Shown here: positions 33,437 to 41,502 of the stretch, piece by piece
How the letters are laid out: each line of letters opens with the position of its first letter
Position numbering within the stretch: position 1 is the stretch's first letter
Source of the DNA: Chryseobacterium paludis
GTDB taxonomy: Bacteria > Bacteroidota > Bacteroidia > Flavobacteriales > Weeksellaceae
Length of the DNA stretch: 64,000 nt
Reading direction: 5' to 3'
Assembly: GCF_025403485.1 (NCBI RefSeq)
Contig: NZ_CP099966.1
Coordinates: forward strand, 2,666,001 to 2,730,000
Notes under the pieces: model-generated
Told to the model about the DNA's origin: nothing
Database searches by the model: none
Seen by the model: the letters and a program-made list of their open reading frames with translations, nothing else
Translations under genes and position numbers: made by a program

Positions 33437-34411
33437 TTAAGAATTCTCTAAAATGTAAGAAAACATTAAAGGTGCACAAATTGTCGCATCACTTTCAACG
33501 ATAAACTTAGGTGTTGTAATATCCAGTTTCCCCCAAGTGATCTTCTCATTTGGAACAGCCCCTGAATATGAACCGTAAGATGTTGTAGAATCAGAAATCT
33601 GACAGAAATAAGACCAGAAAGGCACATCATGCATTTCCATATCCTGATATAACATTGGTACTACACAAATAGGGAAATCTCCTGCAATTCCGCCACCAAT
33701 CTGGAAGAATCCAACTCCTTTTCCAGCAGAATTTTTAGTATACCAATCTGCCAAATACATCATGTATTCAATTCCTGACTTCATTGTTGTAGCTGTAAGT
33801 TCTCCTTTGATACAGTAAGATGCAAAAATATTCCCCATTGTAGAATCTTCCCATCCCGGAACTACAATTGGAAGGTTTTTTTCAGCGGCAGCAATCATCC
33901 ATGAATTCTCTCTCGGGATCTCATAATACTGCTCTAAAACTCCTGAAAGAATCATTTTGTACATATATTCGTGTGGAAAATACCTTTCACCTTTTGCCTC
34001 GGCATCTTTCCAGATCTCAACAATATGTTTCTGTAATCTTCTGAAAGCTTCTTCTTCAGGGATACAAGTATCTGTAACTCTGTTTAAACCTCTTTCTAAC
34101 AAGTCCCACTCTTCCTGCGGTGTAAGATCTCTGTAATGTGGAACTCTTTCATAGTGAGAATGTGCAACCAGGTTCATTAAATCTTCCTCAAGGTTCGCTC
34201 CTGTACAAGAGATAAAATCTACTTTATCCTGACTGATCATTTCAGCAAGAATTTTCCCTAATTCAGCAGTTGACATTGCTCCCGCTAAAGTGATCATCAT
34301 TTTTCCACCATCTTTAAGATGTGCAACATAACCTTTTGATGCATCCACCAATGCAGCTGCATTGAAGTGCAGGTAATATTTCTCTATAAACTCAGAAATT
34401 GGCTTGTTCAT
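33437..34411 (-). CDS. Deoxyhypusine synthase family protein
   Basis: 324 residues covering the whole DHS fold: ITLAGAMSTAELGKILAEMI (NAD site), FISCTGANLEEDL, IVVPGWEDSTMGN, FFQIGGGIAGDFP, and SGAVPNEKITWGKLD. The Lys of WGK corresponds to the catalytic Lys of eukaryotic DHS that forms the enzyme-imine intermediate. Bacteria lack eIF5A, so the bacterial branch probably works on a small amine such as putrescine (homospermidine-type chemistry); that is inference. A TATCTTTG box lies 16 bases upstream. Single-gene unit. Confidence 0.87.
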   Translation of the reverse strand: MNKPISEFIEKYYLHFNAAALVDASKGYVAHLKDGGKMMITLAGAMSTAELGKILAEMISQDKVDFISCTGANLEEDLMNLVAHSHYERVPHYRDLTPQEEWDLLERGLNRVTDTCIPEEEAFRRLQKHIVEIWKDAEAKGERYFPHEYMYKMILSGVLEQYYEIPRENSWMIAAAEKNLPIVVPGWEDSTMGNIFASYCIKGELTATTMKSGIEYMMYLADWYTKNSAGKGVGFFQIGGGIAGDFPICVVPMLYQDMEMHDVPFWSYFCQISDSTTSYGSYSGAVPNEKITWGKLDITTPKFIVESDATICAPLMFSYILENS

Positions 34412-34426
34412 TTATTTTGATTTTTG

Positions 34427-34434
34427 CAAAGATA
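34427..34434 (-). promoter_or_regulatory. Probable -7 box of the deoxyhypusine-synthase-like gene
   Basis: Minus strand TATCTTTG, 16 bases before ATG 34411, in the gap after the pseudogene stop. Confidence 0.4.
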
Positions 34435-34438
34435 AAAC

Positions 34439-35086
34439 TTAAAATCGGAATGTTGCAGCCGCACTTAGAGAAAGTCTGGTTAATCCTTCTTTTTCATCAT
34501 CTCCTAAATTCACTGTGTTTCCGTTGAAAGTCATTTTACTCAATGTTCCGGCAGTCAATCCTACTTTTGGACCGATAAAGAAATATTTTGATAATGCATA
34601 CTGATAAGCAAAATTAGCATCTAATCCCAAGTTAGAACCTTTTCCTTTTACTGTTCCGGTTTTTGTAGTATATGTAATAGCACCTAATGCAACATCATAA
34701 TAAAACTTATGCTTTGACTCATCATTGAAATTAGAATACATAAATGCAGGCCCAAAGAAACTGATATTATCTTTTGTACTTACATTTGCAGAAACAACTT
34801 GTCCATTATTATCCAGCACAGAGATTCTTCCATTACTTGAGGCACTGTAATTAGAATATTTTATTCCCAAATTTATATTCCCTTTCACATTGTAGTAGGC
34901 TGAAATATCGAAATTCACACCGCTCTTTAAGCCTTTAATATAATTTTTTGTATCTCGTGAAATATTTGTTGGGGTCTTAGCAACTCTCCATGCGTATCCA
35001 ACCGAAGGAAGAATTTAAATTTTTTGCTGTGCCAGAGATAACATAGAAATAAAAAACATCCCTAATAATGTAATTTTTTTTATCAT
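34439..35086 (-). pseudogene. Outer-membrane beta-barrel protein gene interrupted by one in-frame stop
   Basis: The frame beginning at ATG 35086 encodes a signal peptide (MIKKITLLGMFFISMLSLAQ), three more residues, then TAA at 35017-35015. The same frame continues without shift into a mature barrel: VGYAWRVAKTP, NFDISAYYNVKGNINLG, and an ending LSLSAAATFRF typical of outer-membrane strands. Without the stop the product would be 215 residues. A TATTTTTG box lies 18 bases upstream of 35086. The remaining open part starts at a GTG (34918) without a signal, so a secreted product is unlikely unless the stop is read through or is a sequencing error. Confidence 0.8.
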
Positions 35087-35103
35087 TTATTTTAATATTT
35101 CGG

Positions 35104-35111
35104 CAAAAATA
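35104..35111 (-). promoter_or_regulatory. Probable -7 box of the barrel-protein pseudogene
   Basis: Minus strand TATTTTTG, 18 bases before ATG 35086. It supports the upstream start and shows the promoter is still intact. Confidence 0.4.
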
Positions 35112-35133
35112 ATGTTTTTGTCAAACTAAACAA

Positions 35134-35526
35134 TTAAAATTTAAAACGGCGGTTTTCTTTTTTATCTGCTATTTTCTTTTTAGTATCAAGCCTTTTCTGC
35201 TTTTGCCCTTTTGACGGCTTTGTTGCTACTCTTTTCTTAGGAATTATTAAAGCTTTATTTACAATTTCTAGAATTTTTTCAATAGCTTTATTTTTATTCA
35301 TTAGCTGGGCTCTGCTCTCAGAGACCGTTAAGAATAAAAAGCCCTCTGCATTGATCCTATTTTTTAATTTATTTTGAATTAAAACCTTTTCATTCTCATC
35401 AAAAAATCCAGAGTCATCAACATGCCAAAGTACAGTAACAGCGGTTTCAACTTTGTTTACATTTTGCCCTCCTGCGCCACTGCTTCGGGAAGTTTTAAAA
35501 TTAAGTTCTTTGGAAAAGTCTTTCAT
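35134..35526 (-). CDS. arfB: Alternative ribosome-rescue factor, peptidyl-tRNA hydrolase ArfB
   Basis: 130 residues. The release-factor domain has the GGQ motif at residues 19-21 (SSGAGGQNVNKVET), no codon-recognition domain, and a Lys/Arg-rich C-terminal tail (KKRVATKPSKGQKQKRLDTKK) that in ArfB inserts into the empty mRNA channel. It frees stalled ribosomes without a stop codon. It lies 24 bases downstream of menE on the same strand. Confidence 0.92.
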   Translation of the reverse strand: MKDFSKELNFKTSRSSGAGGQNVNKVETAVTVLWHVDDSGFFDENEKVLIQNKLKNRINAEGFLFLTVSESRAQLMNKNKAIEKILEIVNKALIIPKKRVATKPSKGQKQKRLDTKKKIADKKENRRFKF

Positions 35527-35550
35527 GATTATGGATTAGGAAATTAAGGG

Positions 35551-36567
35551 TTATAAACTATCGCTTATTTTTTTGTATAGCTCAATACGACTAACCTTTC
35601 CGTTTGGAGTTCTCGGTATTTGCTGAGTAAAAATAATCTTTTTGGGTTTATGAAAGTTTTTTTCAAACGGGATATTTGATATCGTTCTTATGATTTCATC
35701 TGATTCTTCACCTTCAATTACTAAAATGAGTTTCTGTCCTAAAAGTTCATCTGCTGCTCCCATAAATACCACTTCATTCGGAATTTCCTTTTTCACCAAA
35801 GCTTCCAGTTCTTCAGGAAATATTTTTGCTCCACCAGTGTTGATAACATGATCAATTCTCCCCAAAAATTTAAACTGATTTCTATTCCTAACATCAACTA
35901 AATCGTTAGTTTGTAAAATCTCACCATTCACATTAGGTGCGAAAATTTTCAGACATCCTCTTTCATCTGTAGAGATGGTAACATGTTCAAAGGCAGTGAA
36001 ATAATCTTCCTTTTGTGGTGCCAATTGTTTTAAAGCAATATGTGAAAGGGTTTCAGACATTCCATATGTTTCAAATATATGGGTTGTAAGATGTGAGATT
36101 CTTTTCTTTAAACTTTCTGATACTGATGCTCCACCAATGATTAAGTTTCTAACTAAATGTAGCTTATCCACTGAATTTTCAACCTGTAATGGAGTCATGG
36201 CACAAAAGTCGATTTCTGTTTCAAGATTCTTAAGCGGTTGTAAAGATGGTTCAGCAATTATTAACTTCATCTTTCTTTCAAATGAGCGTACAATCATCAT
36301 CTTCCCGGAAATGTATTCTGTTGGTAAGCACAACAAAGCTATATCTCCCGTTTTCAAATGTAAGAAGTTACAGGTCATCATTGCGGAATTCAGCATTTTG
36401 TCCTTTTCAATTTCAAAAACCTTTGGAACTCCGGTGGACCCCGATGTTTGCACCGCCACCGTTTTTGAATCATCCAACCATTTTTCTAAAAAAAAAATCA
36501 CTTTTCTTTCAAATTCAGTCTGTGAATGTAAATTATTAGTTTTGAGATTATTGAAGTCTATCACCAT
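35551..36567 (-). CDS. menE: o-Succinylbenzoate--CoA ligase-like AMP-binding enzyme
   Basis: 338 residues, short for the acyl-CoA synthetase superfamily but normal for MenE of Bacteroidetes. Motifs in order: QTSGSTGVPK (P-loop), ETYGMSETLSHIA, LGRIDHVINTGGAKIFPEE and IPRTPNGKVSR with the C-domain catalytic Lys. It activates o-succinylbenzoate to its CoA ester in menaquinone synthesis. No other men gene is in the window, so the MenE call rests on length and resemblance. Confidence 0.82.
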   Translation of the reverse strand: MVIDFNNLKTNNLHSQTEFERKVIFFLEKWLDDSKTVAVQTSGSTGVPKVFEIEKDKMLNSAMMTCNFLHLKTGDIALLCLPTEYISGKMMIVRSFERKMKLIIAEPSLQPLKNLETEIDFCAMTPLQVENSVDKLHLVRNLIIGGASVSESLKKRISHLTTHIFETYGMSETLSHIALKQLAPQKEDYFTAFEHVTISTDERGCLKIFAPNVNGEILQTNDLVDVRNRNQFKFLGRIDHVINTGGAKIFPEELEALVKKEIPNEVVFMGAADELLGQKLILVIEGEESDEIIRTISNIPFEKNFHKPKKIIFTQQIPRTPNGKVSRIELYKKISDSL

Positions 36568-36619
36568 GTTTGTTGTAAATAAAAAGTGATGTAAATGTAA
36601 AAAAAAGTTTAAAAAGTTC

Positions 36620-36649
36620 TTGTATGTATAGAAAAAAGCTTTAAATTTG
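36620..36649 (+). promoter_or_regulatory. Promoter of the first tRNA-Gln
   Basis: TTG at 36620-36622, 19-base spacer, TAAATTTG at 36642-36649; the tRNA starts 18 bases later. The same architecture precedes the second tRNA. Confidence 0.65.
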
Positions 36650-36666
36650 CATCACCAAAATAAAAC

Positions 36667-36737
36667 AGACTCATAGTGTAACGGTAGCACTCCGGTTTTT
36701 GGTACCGTCAGTCGGGGTTCGAATCCCTGTGGGTCTA
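36667..36737 (+). tRNA. tRNA-Gln (anticodon TTG), first copy
   Basis: 71 bases. Acceptor stem AGACTCA/TGGGTCT (one G-T pair), anticodon arm CCGGT-TTTTGGT-ACCGT with anticodon TTG, T arm CGGGG-TTCGAAT-CCCTG. 3' CCA is not encoded (CAA follows the discriminator A). Identical to the copy at 36946. Confidence 0.93.
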
Positions 36738-36738
36738 C

Positions 36739-36770
36739 AAACCATCCTTTTTAAGGGTGGTTTTTGTTTT
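36739..36770 (+). terminator. Terminator of the first tRNA-Gln
   Basis: AAACCATCCTT (36739-36749) pairs with AAGGGTGGTTT (36753-36763), one wobble, loop 3, then a T-run. Duplicated with the tRNA. Confidence 0.8.
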
Positions 36771-36896
36771 TCATATGGTTTGCTTTAATTTCATTAATAA
36801 ATAATCTAATTCAAAAAAGATCTTTCAATAACAGACTAAAATACAATTTGTTATTATTTTATATTGATCAACAAAGAGAATTTTCGCCAAAGATTT

Positions 36897-36926
36897 TTGC
36901 ATATAAGGAAAAAATTTATAAATTTG
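36897..36926 (+). promoter_or_regulatory. Promoter of the second tRNA-Gln
   Basis: TTG at 36897-36899, 19-base spacer, TAAATTTG at 36919-36926; the tRNA starts 20 bases later. Confidence 0.65.
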
Positions 36927-36945
36927 CACCACCAAAAAATAACGC

Positions 36946-37016
36946 AGACTCATAGTGTAACGGTAGCACTCCGGTTTTTGGTACCGTCAGTCGGGGTTCG
37001 AATCCCTGTGGGTCTA
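36946..37016 (+). tRNA. tRNA-Gln (anticodon TTG), second copy
   Basis: Identical in all 71 bases to the copy 279 bases upstream, with the same terminator after it and its own promoter before it. CCA not encoded. Confidence 0.93.
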
Positions 37017-37017
37017 C

Positions 37018-37047
37018 AAACCATCCTTTTTAAGGGTGGTTTTTTAT
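37018..37047 (+). terminator. Terminator of the second tRNA-Gln
   Basis: Same stem as after the first copy (arms 37018-37028 and 37032-37042), followed by a T-run. Confidence 0.8.
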
Positions 37048-37099
37048 TATACTTGCTATTATATCATCAGAAATCATTCTTGACATTCAAAAATAAAAA

Positions 37100-37123
37100 G
37101 TATGACTGGTAAACCAGCCATAC
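37100..37123 (-). terminator. Terminator of the large unknown lipoprotein gene
   Basis: GTATGACTGGT (37100-37110) and ACCAGCCATAC (37113-37123), 10 of 11 paired, loop 2; minus strand continues CTTTTTATTTTT. A second small stem AAAAACG/CGTTTTT lies at 37131-37147 nearer the stop. Confidence 0.75.
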
Positions 37124-37201
37124 CTATATTAAAAACGGTACGTTTTTCACTCGATCACTTTACTATCTTATGAAAGAGCAATTATAGTAAAAACACGAAA
37201 A

Positions 37202-38413
37202 TTACAATCTTGAATTAAATTTGATTTGTCCACTTATATCTCTTGAAAAATGATTCATATCACCAGGTCCATTAAGATAATTATAGATAATTCCTTTATC
37301 ATAATAATTATCTGCAGAACGATACTGATAATTTCCATTAAACCCATTATTGTTAATAGTCGTTGATTTCACTCCTGTTGGCCATGTATCTTTTTCATAA
37401 ATAACATAATTCAGTGCATCTCCTTGCCACCCGCCAACATTTCCTGGTCCTGGATCCCAAGATCCTGCATATCCACAAACAACATATAATGCTATATTAG
37501 GAATCATATATCTTGTGAACTTCTTTACAAACACCTCACCATTCGGATTATTGGTCCACATAATACGAGATAAAGAAGAGTTACAAGGATTTACACTATT
37601 GGGTGTATTCCATCCGGTATAGGTTTTAGTCCAGATATCACTTTTCCCGGCCAGGAATGATTCATTATGTTTTCTTATGGTCATATATTCAAAATAAGGC
37701 CAATAATGAATTCCGTTCTGGCAACGATCGTCTGGAGGAGGGGGAGGACCTGCAGGATCGGGTTGCTGAGTACGTTGAACATTTTCCTTAGGCAATATTG
37801 ATAAATCTATCGTATCAACAAAAGTTTCATTTAAAGAGAAAATCCATACTTCTTCATTATTAACAGTGTCTTCATCAATCATTTTTACAAACTCCCAATC
37901 TCCAGCAGCATTTAGCTTATATGCTCTTACCGATGTCTGTGTTTCATCACCTGTGTGAAAAGCTACTAAAATTGGATTTGTTGTTCCTATATTACCCGCA
38001 GATTTTAGGCCACTATAGTTATAAATAAAGATTTGCGGAAAATATTTATTTCCTTCCAAATCATTGAAAGCCATAAGACTGTTTTTAAATTCATCACTAT
38101 TATTTAAAGCTGGAATATTTTTGTAAAAAACATCAACTAATGCATTATCATCACCATCAATGTTTTTCTCTAATTCAGTGTATATGACGTGCCTTGATTC
38201 ATCATTGTTCTGAGCTTCCAAAACGATGGCTTTAGCTGAATTCATTAAGATAGATTCCAAAAAACTCCTTTTGTCATCTAGAGACATGTTTGGTAAATCA
38301 GCTTTCATAGCTGTTGGATTTGCTTTTAGATTTGCTGCGGGAGGATCTGGGTCATTATTACAGGATGAAATAATAAGCCCCACCAATACTAAGGATAAAG
38401 TAATTTTTTTCAT
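37202..38413 (-). CDS. Two-part lipoprotein of unknown function
   Basis: 403 residues. Lipobox IISSC (Cys18). Residues 40-215 form one region (LDDKRSFLESILMNSAKAIVLEAQ...). A Pro-rich linker (QQPDPAGPPPPPDDR, about 217-231) leads to a second region with several Cys and many aromatic residues (CQNGIHYWPYFEYMTIRKH, YVVCGYAGSWDPGPGNVGG). No T9SS sorting domain and no catalytic signature I recognise. The linker suggests two independently folded domains at the cell surface. Single gene with its own terminator; no promoter word identified. Confidence 0.65.
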   Translation of the reverse strand: MKKITLSLVLVGLIISSCNNDPDPPAANLKANPTAMKADLPNMSLDDKRSFLESILMNSAKAIVLEAQNNDESRHVIYTELEKNIDGDDNALVDVFYKNIPALNNSDEFKNSLMAFNDLEGNKYFPQIFIYNYSGLKSAGNIGTTNPILVAFHTGDETQTSVRAYKLNAAGDWEFVKMIDEDTVNNEEVWIFSLNETFVDTIDLSILPKENVQRTQQPDPAGPPPPPDDRCQNGIHYWPYFEYMTIRKHNESFLAGKSDIWTKTYTGWNTPNSVNPCNSSLSRIMWTNNPNGEVFVKKFTRYMIPNIALYVVCGYAGSWDPGPGNVGGWQGDALNYVIYEKDTWPTGVKSTTINNNGFNGNYQYRSADNYYDKGIIYNYLNGPGDMNHFSRDISGQIKFNSRL

Positions 38414-38660
38414 GGCTTTTGAATTTGGTTTAAAGATTCCTTACTTCTTTTTAAGGTTGTTTTTCAGAATTAGTTCCAACCATTAGAGCTATACAAACAC
38501 TGCTTTTGTTCTATAAAGCAGATATATTCAGCACTTAATTCAACAAATTTTGAATTAATAAATCATATAACAAACCTGGATTTAGCAAGTGTAGAAGATT
38601 ATCAATTAAGTGTAGCACTTTAGATTGTTTCTGTAATCTGCCTGATTAAAAACAATAAAA

Positions 38661-38687
38661 AACCTTGACCAAATTCTGATCAAGGTT
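38661..38687 (-). terminator. Terminator of the agmatine-deiminase-family gene
   Basis: AACCTTGACC (38661-38670) pairs with GATCAAGGTT (38678-38687), 9 of 10; the minus strand continues with a T-run. Confidence 0.8.
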
Positions 38688-38708
38688 ATTACTTTTATTT
38701 TTGTATTA

Positions 38709-39815
38709 TTATTTGAGAAGACTTCCAGCTGGCTGCTGTTGAGTAACACAATGTACCATTCCTCCATTTTCATATAGATTTCTTACATCAATCCCTATTA
38801 CTTTTCTACCCGGATATTGCTCCTGAATAATTTTATTAGCAACTGCATCATTCGGATCTCCATAGTTAGGAACAAGAACGACATTATTTGCCACATAATA
38901 ATTTACATACGAACCTTTCTCTTCCAACTGTTTTCCATAAGCCGTTTTTACTTTATTTTTTGTAGCAGGCACATAGATTTTTTTATATTCTTTTCCATTA
39001 ATGTTTGCCGCAGTATAAAGTGTATTGATATCTTTATCAGAAAGTCCCATATCTGATAAATCTTCTTCATCCATGGTAATCATGGTATTATGATTGATGA
39101 ATTTCATAAATCCATCAATATGCATATCAGTAACATCCAAACCTGTAACACCATCCAACCAGATCACTTTTGACACTCCATAATAGGTTTCAAACATCTC
39201 CTCAGCTTCTTGCTGGGTGATTCCTTTTGTTCTTGTAGCTCCACTTTTCTGACTGATCACTGAACTTTTACACGCCATCAAAACTCCATTTCCATCAGTT
39301 TCTACAGCACCACCTTCATTAACCATTTCTTCATTTAAATCAATAACCTTGATACCAAGATCTTTTCCAATACGCTGTGGAATTTGATCACAGTTTTCGG
39401 AGTCAAATTTATCCCCCCAACCGTTAAACCCCCAATCTTCAATCAAAAGACGGCCTTGATCATCTTTTACGAAAATAGGTCCGTTATCTCTTATCCATAC
39501 ATCATCAGTAGGATAAATTTTAAAATCAATATTCTTTAACGAAACCTTATTTTGTTCCAATAGGCTAATGATCCTTTTTTTCTCTTTTTCATCATAAGCA
39601 ATAATGTGCACTTTCTCATTATTCTGTAGCGCTTTGGTCATATCGATCCAGGTCTGTTCTACTCTTTCCCTGTATGTTTTTCCATGTTGATAATGATGTG
39701 GCCACTGAAGCCAGGTTCCTTCGTGAGGTGATGATTCTTCAGGGAAATGATAATTCTGTGACATACAAAATATTGAACCTAATGTTAAAAAAAACGTGAA
39801 AAATTTATTATTCAT
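38709..39815 (-). CDS. Secreted agmatine deiminase / peptidylarginine deiminase family enzyme
   Basis: 368 residues. Signal peptide to about residue 19 (FFLTLGSIFCMSQ), then the guanidino-modifying-enzyme fold: HEGTWLQWPHH, DDVWIRDNGPIFV, NEGGAVETDG, DMHIDGFMKF and the catalytic Cys356 in GGMVHCVTQQQP. Cytoplasmic agmatine deiminases lack a signal peptide, so this one acts outside the cytoplasm on agmatine or possibly on arginine residues, like the exported bacterial peptidylarginine deiminases of the same fold. It lacks a T9SS C-terminal domain. It is four bases downstream of a beta-barrel gene. Confidence 0.85.
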   Translation of the reverse strand: MNNKFFTFFLTLGSIFCMSQNYHFPEESSPHEGTWLQWPHHYQHGKTYRERVEQTWIDMTKALQNNEKVHIIAYDEKEKKRIISLLEQNKVSLKNIDFKIYPTDDVWIRDNGPIFVKDDQGRLLIEDWGFNGWGDKFDSENCDQIPQRIGKDLGIKVIDLNEEMVNEGGAVETDGNGVLMACKSSVISQKSGATRTKGITQQEAEEMFETYYGVSKVIWLDGVTGLDVTDMHIDGFMKFINHNTMITMDEEDLSDMGLSDKDINTLYTAANINGKEYKKIYVPATKNKVKTAYGKQLEEKGSYVNYYVANNVVLVPNYGDPNDAVANKIIQEQYPGRKVIGIDVRNLYENGGMVHCVTQQQPAGSLLK

Positions 39816-39819
39816 AATA

Positions 39820-40434
39820 TTAAAATTTCTTTCCTATAAAAATTCCAAAATCAGCCTCCGTTTCAAAATTATTCCCAGTCTGAGAAATAGTACTACCTAA
39901 ACCAAATTGCAGCTTTTTTCTGGTCTCTAGTCCCAGTCTGATTATCTGGCCACTACCCTGATGTTGTTTAAAACTAAAATCAGATTCCATAATCAGCATA
40001 CTGTACAAATTAAAGTGTTCATTAATTTTAGGAGTGTATTCAATTAATGTGTAAAGTCCAAATCCCATTTCTTCACTATCAAAAGAATAAGTTAAGGCTG
40101 GAAATAAATTAATTCCAAAATCACCTTTTTCTTTGATAAATGCAAAGCCTGCAGATGGCATAATATCTTCATTAGAAATATAAACCCCCGCAGAAATTCC
40201 CCAGTTTTGACTTATATAATAATTGAGGTTTTGATATACTTCCGCATTCAGTTTTTTAGATTCATATCTATAAGAAATCGTTCCTGAAGCAAAATAGTTC
40301 CACTTTGATTTAAAATCTTTATCATAGATTCCTAAAACTTCCGATTCTTTAGTTCCTGCATATCCCTGTATAGAAATTTGAGCAGTCACTTCATATGAAA
40401 ATAGCAGTAAAAGAGGAAATAATATTCTTTTCAT
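39820..40434 (-). CDS. Predicted outer-membrane beta-barrel protein
   Basis: 204 residues, signal peptide MKRILFPLLLLFSYEVTAQ, then about ten alternating strands (KSKWNYFASGTISYRYES, FGLYTLIEYTPKI) and a final strand GIFIGKKF with C-terminal Phe, as expected of an outer-membrane barrel. No family name recognised. It is the first gene of a two-gene operon with the secreted deiminase, so it may affect that enzyme's substrate or location. A TAATTTTG box lies 59 bases upstream. Confidence 0.68.
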   Translation of the reverse strand: MKRILFPLLLLFSYEVTAQISIQGYAGTKESEVLGIYDKDFKSKWNYFASGTISYRYESKKLNAEVYQNLNYYISQNWGISAGVYISNEDIMPSAGFAFIKEKGDFGINLFPALTYSFDSEEMGFGLYTLIEYTPKINEHFNLYSMLIMESDFSFKQHQGSGQIIRLGLETRKKLQFGLGSTISQTGNNFETEADFGIFIGKKF

Positions 40435-40492
40435 TAATCTTGTCTTCTAAATTTTTAAAATAAATTTCTGTTGTTATAGATATTTACTTTTG

Positions 40493-40500
40493 CAAAATTA
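40493..40500 (-). promoter_or_regulatory. Probable -7 box of the barrel/deiminase operon
   Basis: Minus strand TAATTTTG, 59 bases before ATG 40434, between the AraC-gene terminator and the operon. Confidence 0.4.
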
Positions 40501-40519
40501 GATCATCAGAAAAACAAAA

Positions 40520-40538
40520 ATTGTCCTAAAAGGACAAT
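40520..40538 (-). terminator. Terminator of the AraC-family gene
   Basis: ATTGTCCT (40520-40527) and AGGACAAT (40531-40538), loop AAA; the minus strand continues TTTTTGTTTTT. It begins two bases after the stop. Confidence 0.85.
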
Positions 40539-40539
40539 C

Positions 40540-41343
40540 TTATGAGTATACAGGAAAATAAACATGAGTAATATTCTCTCCATTTTGAGAATGCATATAT
40601 TCTTCAATTACCTCTGAATGATCAAGCATTAAAGAAGATTCACCCAACCAAAATCGATAAAAAAGACGATAGGTTTCCAGGATATTTTCAAAATCTCCGT
40701 AATGGGTAAATTTTATATATTTTCCACCAAAAATTTCCTTTTTTTGAAACCCTGAAATACTCGAAGAGATTTCACTTATTGCTACTCCATATCTGCAGTG
40801 TGAACCACTTGTGATAAGTGGCTGATCACTAATAATCCCATAGGAAGAAATGGAAATACCATTTTCATTTTCAATTGTTTCCCATAGATCATTAATCTCC
40901 CGATTATTATAATCTTTGGCTTTAATAAATTTACAATAAACTAAAATTGAATCTTTGTATTTTATTTCATACTGAAAATCAGCTTTGTCATTCTCTATAA
41001 ATTTATTAAACATATCCTGTTTATTTTTTCTCGCCAATGCCGGTGAAATATGATACTGTTGTTTAAATGCTTTTGAAAAAGACTGAATGTTAAAATAACC
41101 AACCTGCCATGAAATATCAGAGACCTTATCTGTTGTATAGATTAGTTTTTTATAGGCATTCTCCAGACGTAGTCGTTTTTGGAATCCGGAAATAGTTTCA
41201 TTAAAAATTTTAAAAAATATCCGTTGAAAATTTCGATAAGAATAATGGGACATATTCTCAATTTCATAAGCCGTAATTTCTCTGTCAAAATTTTCTTCGA
41301 TATGATCAACAATCTTCTGGATTTCACTAAAACTTATAAGCAT
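40540..41343 (-). CDS. AraC-family regulator with GyrI-like effector domain
   Basis: 267 residues. Two HTH motifs in an N-terminal AraC DNA-binding domain (residues 8-105: ITAYEIENMSHYSYRNFQRIFF and VSDISWQVGYFNIQSFSKAFKQQY), then a GyrI-like/SOUL-type ligand domain (about 120-265) ending VIEEYMHSQNGENITHVYFPV. This N-HTH plus C-GyrI layout is that of Rob/SoxS-like multidrug-response activators. It lies upstream of the barrel/deiminase operon but is separated from it by a terminator; targets unknown. Confidence 0.87.
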   Translation of the reverse strand: MLISFSEIQKIVDHIEENFDREITAYEIENMSHYSYRNFQRIFFKIFNETISGFQKRLRLENAYKKLIYTTDKVSDISWQVGYFNIQSFSKAFKQQYHISPALARKNKQDMFNKFIENDKADFQYEIKYKDSILVYCKFIKAKDYNNREINDLWETIENENGISISSYGIISDQPLITSGSHCRYGVAISEISSSISGFQKKEIFGGKYIKFTHYGDFENILETYRLFYRFWLGESSLMLDHSEVIEEYMHSQNGENITHVYFPVYS

Positions 41344-41445
41344 GATCCTACATTTTACAAATTACCATGACTATACAATTTATTCATAAGTATATTAGAC
41401 TATTAAAGATACAGCATTTTAGGTTATTTTTACTGAGCACAAAAA

Positions 41446-41471
41446 AAAGGATAAATCAACATCTATCCTTT
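41446..41471 (-). terminator. Terminator of the permease/CarboxypepD_reg operon
   Basis: AAAGGATA (41446-41453) and TATCCTTT (41464-41471), 10-base loop; the minus strand continues with eight T. Confidence 0.8.
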
Positions 41472-41502
41472 GTATTGTTTTCATTAAGCCTATCTCTGCA
41501 TT

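Noticed and set aside
34439..35086. Programmed recoding (selenocysteine or frameshift) at the TAA
   Set aside because: The stop is TAA, not TGA, the frame is unchanged on both sides, and no recoding hairpin is apparent.
36137..36589. 150-codon plus-strand frame opposite menE
   Set aside because: Antisense to conserved menE motifs; composition does not look like a real protein.
36667..37016. tRNA-Gln pair as an integration site of a genomic island
   Set aside because: No integrase and no partial tRNA fragment were found nearby; the duplicate is full length with its own promoter.
37202..38413. Type IX secretion sorting domain on the large lipoprotein and on the exported deiminase
   Set aside because: Neither C-terminus has the conserved glycine and terminal KV/K-rich strands of known sorting domains; the first is a lipoprotein.
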